NCBI GenBank assembly: GCA_963705955.1
Contig: CAVPLH010000003.1
Span: 62,001 to 126,000 of the forward strand
From: WHSW01 sp963705955
GTDB taxonomy: Bacteria > Actinomycetota > Thermoleophilia > Solirubrobacterales > 70-9
Length of the DNA: 64,000 nt
Reading direction: 5' to 3'
In this document: in pieces, positions 1 to 8,035 of the stretch
Numbering within the stretch: position 1 is the first letter of the stretch
Layout of the letters: every line of letters starts with the position of its first letter
Position numbers and translations under genes: made by a program
The notes under the pieces: generated by a model
What the model saw: the letters and a program-made list of their open reading frames with translations, nothing else
Database searches by the model: none
Told to the model about the DNA's origin: nothing

Positions 1-551
1 ACCTCCCGCCGCTGCTCACGCGCCTGCCCCCGTTCCTCGACGAGCTGACGCCGATCATCCAGGTCGTCAGCGACTACCGCCACGAGGTGACCGGCTTCCT
101 CGGCAACGTCACCGCGGCGACGAACGCCAAGAACGACGAGGGCAACGGCCCCCGCAACTACCTGCGCACGATCCCCGCCTTCAACCCCGAGATGCTCTCC
201 GCCTATCCGCAACGGCTGCGATCGAACCGCAACAACCCCTACATCCAGCCGAAGGGCTACCTGAAGCTGAGGAGCGGCCTGCAGTCGTTCCAGACCGTGC
301 AGTGCGGCAGCGGGATCAACTCGATCCTCGACGCGAACGCGGCGGCCAACCCCGACTTCAACTCCCACACCGACGACGACCCGCTCCTCGCGCAGGATCT
401 GCTCAACCGGATCAAGACCTTCGTATTCAGCGAGCAGCAGCAGTCGAACGACATCCCGCAGGCGCCGTGCCGCAAGCAGCCCAACCAGGCCTCGATCGGC
501 GGCGCCTTCAAGGAGTTCACCGACTACCTGCACGTCCGCGCCTTGCGCTGA
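1..551 (+). CDS. MCE-family protein, C-terminal part
   Basis: The reading frame is open from base 3 and ends at the stop at 549-551; the 5' part lies outside the window. The visible part starts in a helical stretch with the pattern PPFLDELTPIIQVV, followed by a region rich in Asn, Pro and Tyr (NNPYIQPKGYLKL) and ending with conserved-looking Cys residues. This is the typical C-terminal region of actinobacterial MCE (MlaD-like) proteins, which sit outside the membrane as part of a lipid-import complex with YrbE permeases. The MCE domain itself is not visible, so the assignment rests on the tail only. It would be the last gene of its mce cluster, because the next gene downstream is an unrelated secreted protein. 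Confidence 0.6.
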   Translation, partial: LPPLLTRLPPFLDELTPIIQVVSDYRHEVTGFLGNVTAATNAKNDEGNGPRNYLRTIPAFNPEMLSAYPQRLRSNRNNPYIQPKGYLKLRSGLQSFQTVQCGSGINSILDANAAANPDFNSHTDDDPLLAQDLLNRIKTFVFSEQQQSNDIPQAPCRKQPNQASIGGAFKEFTDYLHVRALR

Positions 552-584
552 GCGGATAAGCCTGCGCGGCGGGCGACGGGAAGA

Positions 585-590
585 TAAGCT
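585..590 (+). promoter_or_regulatory. putative -10 element (TAAGCT) for the secreted protein gene
   Basis: TAAGCT lies about 115 bases before the ATG at 708. It would give a leader of roughly 110 nt, unlike most genes here, and the gene has its own strong Shine-Dalgarno. No clear -35 is seen. Confidence 0.3.
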
Positions 591-707
591 CACCTCGTGC
601 AGCGGAGGGGTGGTCTCGTTCGACCGCAACGATCGCTGGACGTGTGTGTTGAGACTGTGGGCGCGGAGCACGTTCCGCGCCGGATGCGTGTACACGAAGG
701 AGGATTG

Positions 708-1421
708 ATGCGCAAGTCGCGCTTTCTGGTGGGAGCTCTTTGCTTTGCCCTGTTCGGTCTGATGGCCAGCTCGGCTTTCGGTTTGACGGCGAATCAGACG
801 ATCGACGCCGTGATCGGTGGGAAGCAGACCCCCAAGCTGGACAAGAAGAAGTTCAAGAAGACGTCGGTCTTCGTCGAGACGAGCACCGCTGACGTGGCCA
901 ACCCGGCCGGGATGCCCCCGAAGGCGACCCAGGCCGTGATCAATTTCGACAAGAAGAACGTCAAGTTCGACACGAGCGCCGCGCCGAAGTGCGACGCGAA
1001 CCAGATCGAGAACACGAGCACTCAGACCGCGCTCTCGGCCTGCGGTACCGCGAAGGTCGGCGGCGGTTCGGCGATTGCGGCGCTTCCGTTCGGCGTCGGC
1101 GGCACCAGGCAGGACTTCCCGGCGGTGGTCAACGCGTTCAACCGCGCGGACGCCAAGGGCATCCTGCTGCATTCGCGGGTCGATGCGCTCGGCACCACCG
1201 TGGTGCTCAAGGGCACGCTCGCGGGCACGAAGCTGTCGGTCGAGATCCCGCCGCTCGGCGGTGGAGTCGGCGCGATCGCCGACTTCAAGACGAAGGTCTC
1301 GAAGGGCAAGTACATCCAGGCCCGTTGCAAGAACAAGGTGATCAAGACCTCGAGCTCGTTCACCTTCACGGACGCCCCGACGGCGACCGCGACGGACAAG
1401 CAGAAGTGCAAGCAGAAGTAG
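708..1421 (+). CDS. secreted protein of unknown function
   Basis: This gene encodes a 237-residue protein with a clear signal peptide: basic MRKSR, a hydrophobic core (FLVGALCFALFGLMASS) and a likely cleavage after SAFG. The mature part is lysine-rich and contains several Cys (CDANQ, SACGTA, RCKNK, KCKQK), suggesting a disulfide-bonded extracellular or wall-associated beta-rich protein. No enzyme motif is recognised. The ATG at 708 is chosen over the upstream GTG at 597 because GAAGGAGG sits at ideal spacing just before it and the signal peptide begins there. A strong Rho-independent terminator follows 32 bases after the stop, so it is a single-gene transcript at its 3' end. Confidence 0.8.
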   Translation: MRKSRFLVGALCFALFGLMASSAFGLTANQTIDAVIGGKQTPKLDKKKFKKTSVFVETSTADVANPAGMPPKATQAVINFDKKNVKFDTSAAPKCDANQIENTSTQTALSACGTAKVGGGSAIAALPFGVGGTRQDFPAVVNAFNRADAKGILLHSRVDALGTTVVLKGTLAGTKLSVEIPPLGGGVGAIADFKTKVSKGKYIQARCKNKVIKTSSSFTFTDAPTATATDKQKCKQK

Positions 1422-1453
1422 CGCCAGGCGCTCGTTCTGCGGACGCGTAGGGA

Positions 1454-1483
1454 AAGGGCGGCCTCCGGGCCGCCCTTCTCTTT
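1454..1483 (+). terminator. Rho-independent terminator
   Basis: A perfect 10-bp stem (1454-1463 with 1468-1477, arms AAGGGCGGCC and GGCCGCCCTT) closes a four-base TCCG loop and is followed by CTCTTT. It terminates the secreted-protein gene and is the best canonical terminator in the window. Confidence 0.85.
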
Positions 1484-1514
1484 GCCCGGCGCGAGTTCCG
1501 GGTTCGGCGTCGGG

Positions 1515-1520
1515 TAGGTT
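1515..1520 (+). promoter_or_regulatory. putative leaderless -10 (TAGGTT)
   Basis: TAGGTT ends nine bases before the ATG at 1530 and no Shine-Dalgarno lies between, so transcription probably starts at or next to the start codon. Confidence 0.5.
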
Positions 1521-1529
1521 GCCGCCAGG

Positions 1530-1916
1530 ATGAGAGGGCGGGAACGCAAGCCGATCGCGGTCACCGCCCTCGTCTGCGTCGCGCTGCTCGTCGGAATTGG
1601 AGCCGGCGGATGCGGGAGCTCGGAAAGCGCCCCCGAGTTCAGCGACGCGAAGATCATCGATCAGCTGCACCTCGAGAAGTCCGACGGCGCCTACGCGATC
1701 CACGGCGACCCGTTCTGCGAGGTCTCGAAGCAGTTGCTCAACACCTCCGACGAGATCCAGTCTGCCGAGGCCAAGGACAAGCTCGGCCTGGTGATCACGA
1801 GCGGCGGCGACAACGTCGGGATCGAGGGCGTCGCGCCGTTCGCGCCCGACTGCGAGAAGTCGGCGAAGAAGAAGCTCAGCAAGCTCGACCCGAAGCCGAA
1901 GCCGAAGCCCGACTGA
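1530..1916 (+). CDS. small putative lipoprotein
   Basis: This gene encodes a 128-residue protein. Residues 1-28 are a basic N-terminus, a hydrophobic stretch (VTALVCVALLVGIGAGG) and a Cys followed by GSSES, which resembles a lipoprotein signal with an AGGC box. The mature part contains two further Cys and ends in a lysine/proline tail (KLDPKPKPKPD), perhaps for wall interaction. Function is not recognised. It stands alone between the terminator of the previous gene and the promoter of the next one. Confidence 0.7.
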   Translation: MRGRERKPIAVTALVCVALLVGIGAGGCGSSESAPEFSDAKIIDQLHLEKSDGAYAIHGDPFCEVSKQLLNTSDEIQSAEAKDKLGLVITSGGDNVGIEGVAPFAPDCEKSAKKKLSKLDPKPKPKPD

Positions 1917-1924
1917 TCGAGAGG

Positions 1925-1930
1925 TAGGCT
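1925..1930 (+). promoter_or_regulatory. putative leaderless -10 (TAGGCT)
   Basis: TAGGCT ends eight bases before the ATG at 1939. It is the same hexamer and spacing class seen before many genes in this window. Confidence 0.5.
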
Positions 1931-1938
1931 GCTCGGCG

Positions 1939-2211
1939 ATGGCGAAGACGAAGCGCGATCCCCGGCTCGTCTCGCTCGGCTACGGGCGCTGGGTCCGCGC
2001 CGATCGCGTCTTCGCCCTGATCCCGCTTGCCGCGGACGAGCGCGGCGAGGGCCGGCGCACCTACGTTCACGTCGACGGGATCGCCGAGCCGCTCGTCGCA
2101 TCGCGCTCCGAGCGCGCGATCCTCGCCGACGTCGAGGCGGCGCTCGCCGAGGCGGCGGGGATCCCGACCCGCCGCGGGCGCGGATCGAAGGGGCAGGAGA
2201 GCCTGCTCTGA
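1939..2211 (+). CDS. small protein resembling the RemA/DUF370 family
   Basis: This gene encodes a 90-residue soluble protein. The stretch LVSLGYGRWVRADRVFAL and the later VASRSERAIL recall the small RemA/DUF370 DNA-binding family (pattern of an N-terminal I-G-F-G strand, then A-D-R-V-x-A, then an RxxR-x-IL strand). The match is by eye and distant, so DNA binding is only a suggestion. The C-terminus is basic (TRRGRGSKGQ). It sits 33 bases before metG but metG has its own promoter-like element. Confidence 0.6.
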   Translation: MAKTKRDPRLVSLGYGRWVRADRVFALIPLAADERGEGRRTYVHVDGIAEPLVASRSERAILADVEAALAEAAGIPTRRGRGSKGQESLL

Positions 2212-2235
2212 CCGGGGCCCGCGGCTGACTATCCT
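2207..2235 (+). promoter_or_regulatory. promoter of metG, leaderless type
   Basis: TCTGAC (2207-2212), a 17-base spacer and TATCCT (2230-2235) form a sigma-70-like promoter whose -10 ends nine bases before the GTG start of metG. Confidence 0.55.
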
Positions 2236-2244
2236 CAGCCGCCC

Positions 2245-3756
2245 GTGAGCTACTACGTCACCACCCCGATCTACTACGTCAACGCGGAGCCGCACCTCGG
2301 CCACGCGTATACGACGATCGCAGCCGACGTTCTCGCCCGCCACATGCGCCAGCGCGGCGACGACGTCTTCTTCCTCACCGGGACCGACGAGCACGGCGAG
2401 CCGGTGGCGCTCGCCGCCGAGCGCGAGGGGATCCCGCCGAAGGAGCTCGCAGACCGCAACGCGCCCCGCTTCCGGGAGATGGGCGAGCGGGTCGGCGCCT
2501 CGAACGACTTCTTCATCCGCACCTCGGATCCCCGACACGAGGCGAAGGTGGCCGAGGTCATGCAACGCGTATACGACAACGGCCACGTCTACGAGGGCGT
2601 CTACGAGGGCTGGTACTGCCCGCGCTGCGCCGCCTTCTACACCGAGCGCGAGCTCGGGCCCGGAAACACCTGCCCGATCCATGAGATCCCGCTCGAGCGT
2701 GAGCGCGAGGAGAACTGGTTCTTCAGGCTCTCCGCCTTCGAGGACGACCTGAAGCGCCTCTACGCCGAGCGCCCCGACTTCGTCGTCCCCGAGATTCGCC
2801 GCAACGAGGCGCTCTCGTTCATCGAGCACGGGCTCGAGGACGTCTCGCTGTCGCGACCGAAGCTGAAGTGGGGGATGCGGCTGCCCTGGGATCCGAGTCA
2901 GCGGATGTACGTCTGGTTCGACGCGCTGCTCAACTACTACACGGCGCTCTCGTTCGCGCGCGACGGCGAGGACCTCACCGAGCGCTACTGGCCGGCGGAC
3001 CGTCACGTGCTCGGCAAGGACATCCTCAAGTTCCACGCCGTGATCTGGCCCGCGCTGCTGATCGCGGCCGGGCTCGAGCCGCCGCGCGGGATGGTCATCC
3101 ACGGCTTCCTGCTGATGGGCGAGAAGAAGATGTCGAAGTCGCTCGGCAACGTGCTCGACCCGAACGAGGTGATCGACCGCTTCGGCGCCGACGCGCTGCG
3201 CTTCTACTGCATGCGCGAGGTCTCATTCGGCCAGGACGGCAGCGTCTCGCCGGCCGGCTTCGAGGCGCGGTATGAGACCGAGCTCGCCGACGACTGGGGC
3301 AACCTCGCCTCGCGGACCCTGGCGATGATCGAGCGTTACCGCGACGGGGTGATCCCCGACGCCGCGCCCGACCCGGCGCTCGCCGACGGCGAGGACGGGC
3401 TCGACGGGATCGACGCGATCGTCGCCGAGCTGCTCGACCGGGTCGAGCTGACCCAGGCGCTGGAGGCGATCTGGGCGCGGGTGCGGCGGCTGAACCGCTA
3501 CGTCGAGGAGTCGCGGCCCTGGGACCTCGCCAAGGAGGAGTCCGAGGCCGAGCGGCTCGACGTCGTCCTCTACAACCTCGCCGAGGGGATCCGGGTGGTC
3601 GCGCTGTTGCTGCTCGCCTACATGCCGGAGACGAGCGCCAGGGTGCTCGAGGCGGTCGGCGAGAGCGGACGTCGGCTCGACAGCTTCGGTGCCCGCGGCG
3701 GCGGCGCCCGGGTCGAGCGGATCCCGCCGCTCTACCCGAAGCTGGAGGCTGTCTGA
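2245..3756 (+). CDS. metG: methionyl-tRNA synthetase
   Basis: This class I aminoacyl-tRNA synthetase charges tRNA-Met with methionine in the cytoplasm. It has 503 residues, with the HIGH-type motif HLGH at residues 17-20, the KMSKS motif at 295-299, and one zinc knuckle (YCPRC followed later by TCPIH) inserted in the catalytic core. The anticodon-binding helical domain includes RRLNRYVEESRPWDLAK. There is no C-terminal tRNA-binding (EMAP-like) extension, as in the short form of the family. The GTG start at 2245 gives the expected N-terminus SYYVTTPIYYVN right away and follows a TATCCT element without a Shine-Dalgarno. Confidence 0.97.
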   Translation: MSYYVTTPIYYVNAEPHLGHAYTTIAADVLARHMRQRGDDVFFLTGTDEHGEPVALAAEREGIPPKELADRNAPRFREMGERVGASNDFFIRTSDPRHEAKVAEVMQRVYDNGHVYEGVYEGWYCPRCAAFYTERELGPGNTCPIHEIPLEREREENWFFRLSAFEDDLKRLYAERPDFVVPEIRRNEALSFIEHGLEDVSLSRPKLKWGMRLPWDPSQRMYVWFDALLNYYTALSFARDGEDLTERYWPADRHVLGKDILKFHAVIWPALLIAAGLEPPRGMVIHGFLLMGEKKMSKSLGNVLDPNEVIDRFGADALRFYCMREVSFGQDGSVSPAGFEARYETELADDWGNLASRTLAMIERYRDGVIPDAAPDPALADGEDGLDGIDAIVAELLDRVELTQALEAIWARVRRLNRYVEESRPWDLAKEESEAERLDVVLYNLAEGIRVVALLLLAYMPETSARVLEAVGESGRRLDSFGARGGGARVERIPPLYPKLEAV

Positions 3757-3875
3757 GGACGGTGCCCCGCGGTCAGCTCCGAGCCGAGCCGCCCGGAGCG
3801 ACTCGCCGGCGCACCGCTGAGCGTCGGGGGCGCCCCGCCGACCCCGATCGGCGACTGACCGCGAGAGCGATCATC

Positions 3876-3881
3876 TAGCCT
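3876..3881 (+). promoter_or_regulatory. putative leaderless -10 (TAGCCT)
   Basis: TAGCCT ends seven bases before the ATG at 3889 of the ABC transporter ATPase gene. Confidence 0.5.
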
Positions 3882-3888
3882 CGCGCCG

Positions 3889-4731
3889 ATGGCGGCGGCT
3901 TTCGAGGCGCGGGGGCTGAGCAAGCGATACGGCTCGACCGAGGCGCTGCGGGAGGTCTCGCTCGAGGTCGCCGAAGGCGAGATCGTCGGCCTGCTCGGGC
4001 CGAACGGAGCCGGCAAGTCGACGCTGGCGAAGATCGCCTGCGGCCTCGTACGGCCGACGGCGGGCTCGGCGTCGGTCGACGGGCAGGTTGCGGGGAGCAG
4101 GGCGGCTCGGGCCGCGGTCGGATACCTCGCCGAGCTGTTCCGGTTCCCCGGCTGGGCGCGCGCCGACGAGCTGCTCACCCTGCATCAGCGACTCGCCGAC
4201 TCGGCCGGCGGCGACGCCGAGCGCTCCGAGCTGCTCGCGCTGGTCGGGCTCCCCGACGCCGCGCGGACGGCGGTCTCGGCGATGTCGAAGGGGATGCAGC
4301 AGCGGCTCGGGATCGCCCAGGCGCTGATCGGCAGCCCGCGGCTGCTGCTGCTCGACGAGCCGACGAGCGCCCTCGACCCCGCCGGGCGCAGGGTCGTGCG
4401 CGAGCTGCTGCGCGAGGTCCGCGGTCGGGGCGTCGCGGTCTTGCTGAGCTCGCATCTGCTCGGCGAGGTGGAGCTCGTCTGCGACCGGGTCGCGATCCTC
4501 GTAGACGGCGAGATCGTCGAGCGGGGGACCCCGGCCGAGCTCGCGCGCCCGCGCGGGGTGGAGATCGAGACGGGCTCGGGGACGAGGGTCTACGAGGGCG
4601 CCGGGCGCGAGGACGCGCCCCGGCTGGTCGCCGAGCTGGTCGGCGCGGGGGAGCGCGTCTACGGCGTTCGCGAGCTCGCGAGCACGCTCGAGGACGCCTA
4701 CCTCGAGGCCGTCGGGGAGCGCCCGTCGTGA
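3889..4731 (+). CDS. ABC transporter ATP-binding protein
   Basis: This 280-residue protein is the ATPase of an ABC-2 type exporter. It shows a Walker A (GPNGAGKST), a signature variant (MSKGMQQRLG), Walker B (LLLLDEPTSALDP) and the switch histidine in LLSSHLL. About 60 residues after the nucleotide-binding domain form the C-terminal extension usual in this subfamily. It overlaps the permease gene by four bases (ATG at 4728), so the two are translationally coupled. The substrate is not predictable. Because the partner permease is frameshifted as sequenced, the exporter may be non-functional unless that is a sequence error. Confidence 0.93.
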   Translation: MAAAFEARGLSKRYGSTEALREVSLEVAEGEIVGLLGPNGAGKSTLAKIACGLVRPTAGSASVDGQVAGSRAARAAVGYLAELFRFPGWARADELLTLHQRLADSAGGDAERSELLALVGLPDAARTAVSAMSKGMQQRLGIAQALIGSPRLLLLDEPTSALDPAGRRVVRELLREVRGRGVAVLLSSHLLGEVELVCDRVAILVDGEIVERGTPAELARPRGVEIETGSGTRVYEGAGREDAPRLVAELVGAGERVYGVRELASTLEDAYLEAVGERPS

Positions 4732-5602
4732 ACACGGCCGACCTCGCGGCCGCCCGGGCGATCGTCGGCTTCGCATTCGCGGAGAGCCTCCGCCGGCGGG
4801 TCTTCGCCGTCGTCATCGCGCTGACCGTCGTCTTCCTCGTCCTGTACGGGATCGCGGTCACGGATCGCGTTCGACGCGGTCGGGAACGAGAACCTGATCG
4901 GCGGCGCTCTGATCGACGAGCAGGCGCTGGTCGGGTCCACGGTCTTCGGCCTGGCGATGTTCGCGACCCTGTTCCTGGGCGCGGTGCTCGCCGTCTTCCT
5001 GACGATCGGCGTCGTCCGCGGCGACGCCGAGACCGGGCTCCTGCAGCCGCTCGTCGTGCGGCCGCTCGGCCGCGGGACGATGCTCGTCGCTCGCTGGGCG
5101 GGAGCCGCGGTTGCGGCCGCGGTCTACTCGCTCGTCGTCTACGCGATCGCGCTCGCGCTGACCACCGGGTTCGGCGACTGGTCTCCCGACCACGTCGCTG
5201 ATCCCCGGTCTGGCGCTCGCCTTCGGCGTCGTCATCGTCGCCTCGATCTCGGTGCTCGCCTCCGTGTACCTGGCCTCGACCGCGCAGGGAATCGCCGTGT
5301 TCATGATCTTCGGAGCCGGCCTGGTCGCCGGGCTGCTCGGCCAGATCGGCGACGCGCTCGGCTCGGGCTCGCTGCAGAGGATCGCCGACGTCGCCAGCTA
5401 TGCGCTCCCCTTCGAGGCGCTCTATCAGCAGGGGCTCTTCCTGCTCACCTCCGATCACCTCGGGCTGACCGAAACCCTGGTCAAGCTCGGCCCGTTCGGC
5501 GGCGCCCAGGAGTCCGGCGCCGGGCTGCCGCTGTTCGCGGTCGCCTACACGGCCGCGGTGATCGGGCTCGCCGTGGCCGGGTTCGCCCGCCGCGACCTCT
5601 GA
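4728..5602 (+). pseudogene. ABC-2 type permease, broken by two frameshifts
   Basis: The gene starts with ATG at 4728 and its sense continues through three reading frames. Frame one gives the N-terminus with a first membrane segment (VFAVVIALTVVFLVLYGIAV). Near 4860 the sense moves one base forward (RIAFDAVGNENLIGG and membrane segments such as FATLFLGAVLAVFLTIGVV). Near 5203-5212 it moves again (IPGLALAFGVVIVAS) and runs to the stop at 5602, with a typical tail ending GFARRDL. Each break is explained by one extra base, for example in CGG at 4861 and in the CCCC run near 5211. It is either a recent pseudogene or a sequence error; all membrane segments of the permease are still readable. Confidence 0.8.
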
Positions 5603-5629
5603 CCGCGAGCCCTCTGGCAGACTCGCCCG

Positions 5630-6406
5630 GTGATCGATAGCCACTGTCATCTCGGCCTCTGCGAGCCGCCGGACGCCGAGCTGGTCGCGGCCGCCGGCCG
5701 GGTCGGGGTGCGGCGGATGCTCAGCGTCGGGATCGACGAAGCGGGGACCGAGGAGGCGATCGCGGCGGCGCAGGCTCACGAGGCGGTCTTCGCCTGTGCC
5801 GGACGCCATCCGAACGGCGCCGCGGGCTTCGACGACGCGGCGGCCGAGCGGCTCGAGCAGCTCGCCTCCGACCCCAACGTCGCCGCGGTCGGCGAGACGG
5901 GGCTCGACTACTACCGCGACGGCGCGCCGCGCGAGGCGCAGCGCCACGCTTTCCGCACCCAGATCGCGATCGCCCGTCGGGTCGGCAAGCCGCTGGTGAT
6001 CCACCTTCGCGACGGCGCCGCGGAGACCGACGGCGAGGCGCTCGAGGAGGCATTCGCGATCCTTCGCGCCGAGGCGACCGGGGTGACCGTCGTCCTGCAT
6101 TGCTTCTCGGCACCGGCGTACCGGGCCGCCGAGGCCGCGGAGTGGGGGTGGTACTGCTCGTTCGCCGGCAACGTCACCTATCCGAGCGCGGAGCCGCTCC
6201 GCGAGGCGGCGCGGATCGTCCCCGAGAGCCTGCTTCTGGTCGAGACGGACTCGCCGTTCCTGGCGCCGCAGCCCGTCCGGGGGAGGCCGAACGAGCCGGC
6301 CAACGTCGTCTCGACCGCGGAGCTGCTCGCCGAGGTCCGCGATCTCTCCTACGCCGAGCTCGAGGCGACCGTCGAGGCCAACGCGGCCCGGGTCTTCTCA
6401 TGGTGA
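5630..6406 (+). CDS. tatD: TatD-family metal-dependent deoxyribonuclease
   Basis: This 258-residue amidohydrolase-fold protein has metal ligands in the N-terminal DSHCHL motif, a conserved GETGLDYY strand, VIHLRD, VVLHCFS and the C-terminal ETDSPFLAPQPVRGRPNEP motif. TatD proteins are Mg-dependent DNases active on DNA ends. The GTG start at 5630 places the SHCHL motif at residues 4-8 as in the family. It overlaps rsmA by seven bases and heads a tatD-rsmA-ispE run, an order common in bacteria. Confidence 0.95.
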   Translation: MIDSHCHLGLCEPPDAELVAAAGRVGVRRMLSVGIDEAGTEEAIAAAQAHEAVFACAGRHPNGAAGFDDAAAERLEQLASDPNVAAVGETGLDYYRDGAPREAQRHAFRTQIAIARRVGKPLVIHLRDGAAETDGEALEEAFAILRAEATGVTVVLHCFSAPAYRAAEAAEWGWYCSFAGNVTYPSAEPLREAARIVPESLLLVETDSPFLAPQPVRGRPNEPANVVSTAELLAEVRDLSYAELEATVEANAARVFSW

Positions 6407-7188
6407 GGCTGGGACAGAACTTCCTCGCCGACACCAACCTTCTCGCCGCGGTCGTCCGCGAGGCGGATCCCGGGGCGCGCGACGTCGTGCTCGAGGTCGG
6501 CGGTGGCGAGGGGGCGCTGACCGCCGAGCTGGCGCAGCGCGCGGCGACGGTGCATGTGATCGAGCTCGACGAACGCCTCCGTCCGGCGCTCGAGGGGATC
6601 GCCGCCGAGCGTGGAAACGTCGAGCTGCACTTCGCCGACGCGATGCGCTTCGACCTCGCGACGCTCGACCCGGCCCCGGTCCGGATGGTCGCCAACCTGC
6701 CGTACTCGGTCGCGACTCCGCTGCTCCTGCGGACGATCGCGGAGCTGCCGGGGCTGGAAGCGTGGACGGTGATGGTGCAGCGCGAGATCGCCGAGCGGCT
6801 CCGCGCCGATCCCGGCTCGCGCGTCTACGGCGGCCCGAGCGTGCTCGTCCAGCTCGCCTGCGAGGTCCGGCTGCTGCGGGTCGTCGACCGCGCCGTGTTC
6901 ACGCCGCGCCCGCGGGTCGATTCGGCGCTGATCGGGCTGCGCCGGGTCGGGCCGGGGGCGAGCCCGGCCGTCGCGAGCCTCGTCCGGGACGCTTTCGCGC
7001 ACCGGCGCAAGTCGCTCGCCCGGTCGCTCGAGCACGCCCGGCCGGGGATTCGCGCCCGCGCGCGCGAGGCTCTCGAGGCCGGTGGATTCGCTCCGGACGC
7101 GCGCGCCGAGCAGCTCGCGCCCGCCGACTTCGTCGCCTTGGCTGCGCGGCTCGAGGGCTCGACGCCCGACCGGGAGGCGGAAAGGTGA
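6400..7188 (+). CDS. rsmA: 16S rRNA dimethyladenosine transferase
   Basis: RsmA (KsgA) dimethylates the two adjacent adenosines in the loop of helix 45 of 16S rRNA. The 262-residue protein has the N-terminal GQNFLAD motif, the SAM-binding loop EVGGGEGALT, and the catalytic motif IV as NLPYSVATP. The C-terminal domain carries FTPRPRVDSALI and the basic FAHRRKSLARSL. The start is taken as ATG 6400 (GTG 6403 is a possible alternative). The gene begins inside the tatD stop region and ends overlapping ispE by a GTGA. Confidence 0.95.
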   Translation: MVRLGQNFLADTNLLAAVVREADPGARDVVLEVGGGEGALTAELAQRAATVHVIELDERLRPALEGIAAERGNVELHFADAMRFDLATLDPAPVRMVANLPYSVATPLLLRTIAELPGLEAWTVMVQREIAERLRADPGSRVYGGPSVLVQLACEVRLLRVVDRAVFTPRPRVDSALIGLRRVGPGASPAVASLVRDAFAHRRKSLARSLEHARPGIRARAREALEAGGFAPDARAEQLAPADFVALAARLEGSTPDREAER

Positions 7189-8027
7189 TCATCCGCGCTC
7201 CGGCGAAGCTCAACCTCTGCCTCTATCTGGGGGAGCGTCGCGAGGACGGGCTGCACGAGCTGGTCTCGCTGTTCTGCCCGCTGGTGCTCTCGGACCGGCT
7301 CGAGCTCGACGATGCGCCGGGCCAGGTCGACGAGGTCGTCTGCCCCGGGGTCGAGGGGCCGAATCTGGTCGGCGCCGCGCTCGCGGGGATGCGCGAGCGG
7401 GGTTGGCGCCGAGCCCCGGTGCGGGTCGAGATCGAGAAGCGGATTCCGGTCGCTGCCGGTCTCGGCGGCGGCAGCGCCGATGCCGCGGCGCTGCTGCGCC
7501 TCGCCGCCGGCGAGCTCGCCGACCTGCCGGGACTCGCCGCCGGCCTCGGCGCCGACGTGCCCTCGCAGCTCGACCCGGAGTTCGCGCTCGTCGCGGGCGC
7601 CGGGGAGCGGATCGAGCCGCTGCCGGCGCCCGGCGAGTTCGCCGTCGTCCTGATCGCCGAGGACGACGGGCTCTCGACCAGGGACGTCTACTCGCGGTCG
7701 GACGCGCTCGGCGCGGGGCGCGATCGGCGCGAGCTGGCCGAGCTCGGCGACCGGTTGCGGGCCGCCGCGGCCGCCGGCGCGTCGCCGCTCGACTACGCCG
7801 AGTTGCTTCACAACGACCTCGAGCAGGCGGCGGTCTCGCTGCGCCCGCGGATCGCCGAGGCGCTCGCGGCTCTGGAGGAGGTCGGCGCTGCCCGAGCGCT
7901 GGTCACCGGGTCGGGTCCGACCGCGTTCGGGCTCTTCGAGGACCTCGACGCCGCCGAGCGCGCCGCGGCGGCGCTTCCGCCCCGCTACGCGAACGCGATC
8001 GTCACAGCGCCGCAGCGGCTTCGATAA
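7185..8027 (+). CDS. ispE: 4-diphosphocytidyl-2-C-methyl-D-erythritol kinase
   Basis: IspE is the GHMP kinase of the MEP isoprenoid pathway and phosphorylates CDP-methylerythritol. The 280-residue protein begins with the diagnostic RAPAKLNLCLYLG, has the ATP-binding glycine-rich motif PVAAGLGGGSADAAAL and the C-terminal GHMP motif TGSGPTAFGLF. The GTG start at 7185 overlaps the rsmA stop and is preceded by GGGAGGCGGAAAG, a Shine-Dalgarno-like stretch, in contrast to the leaderless genes around. The acid-rich loops are typical of this high-GC proteome. Confidence 0.95.
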   Translation: MIIRAPAKLNLCLYLGERREDGLHELVSLFCPLVLSDRLELDDAPGQVDEVVCPGVEGPNLVGAALAGMRERGWRRAPVRVEIEKRIPVAAGLGGGSADAAALLRLAAGELADLPGLAAGLGADVPSQLDPEFALVAGAGERIEPLPAPGEFAVVLIAEDDGLSTRDVYSRSDALGAGRDRRELAELGDRLRAAAAAGASPLDYAELLHNDLEQAAVSLRPRIAEALAALEEVGAARALVTGSGPTAFGLFEDLDAAERAAAALPPRYANAIVTAPQRLR

Positions 8028-8028
8028 T
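8023..8028 (+). promoter_or_regulatory. putative leaderless -10 (GATAAT)
   Basis: GATAAT overlaps the end of ispE and ends seven bases before the TTG at 8036. It supports choosing that TTG as the start of the DedA-PAP2 gene. Confidence 0.5.
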
Positions 8029-8035
8029 CAGGCGC

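Noticed and set aside
4728..5602. Programmed frameshifting in the ABC permease
   Set aside because: Two separate shifts without a shared slippery sequence, and similar one-base breaks in unrelated genes, make errors or decay more likely.
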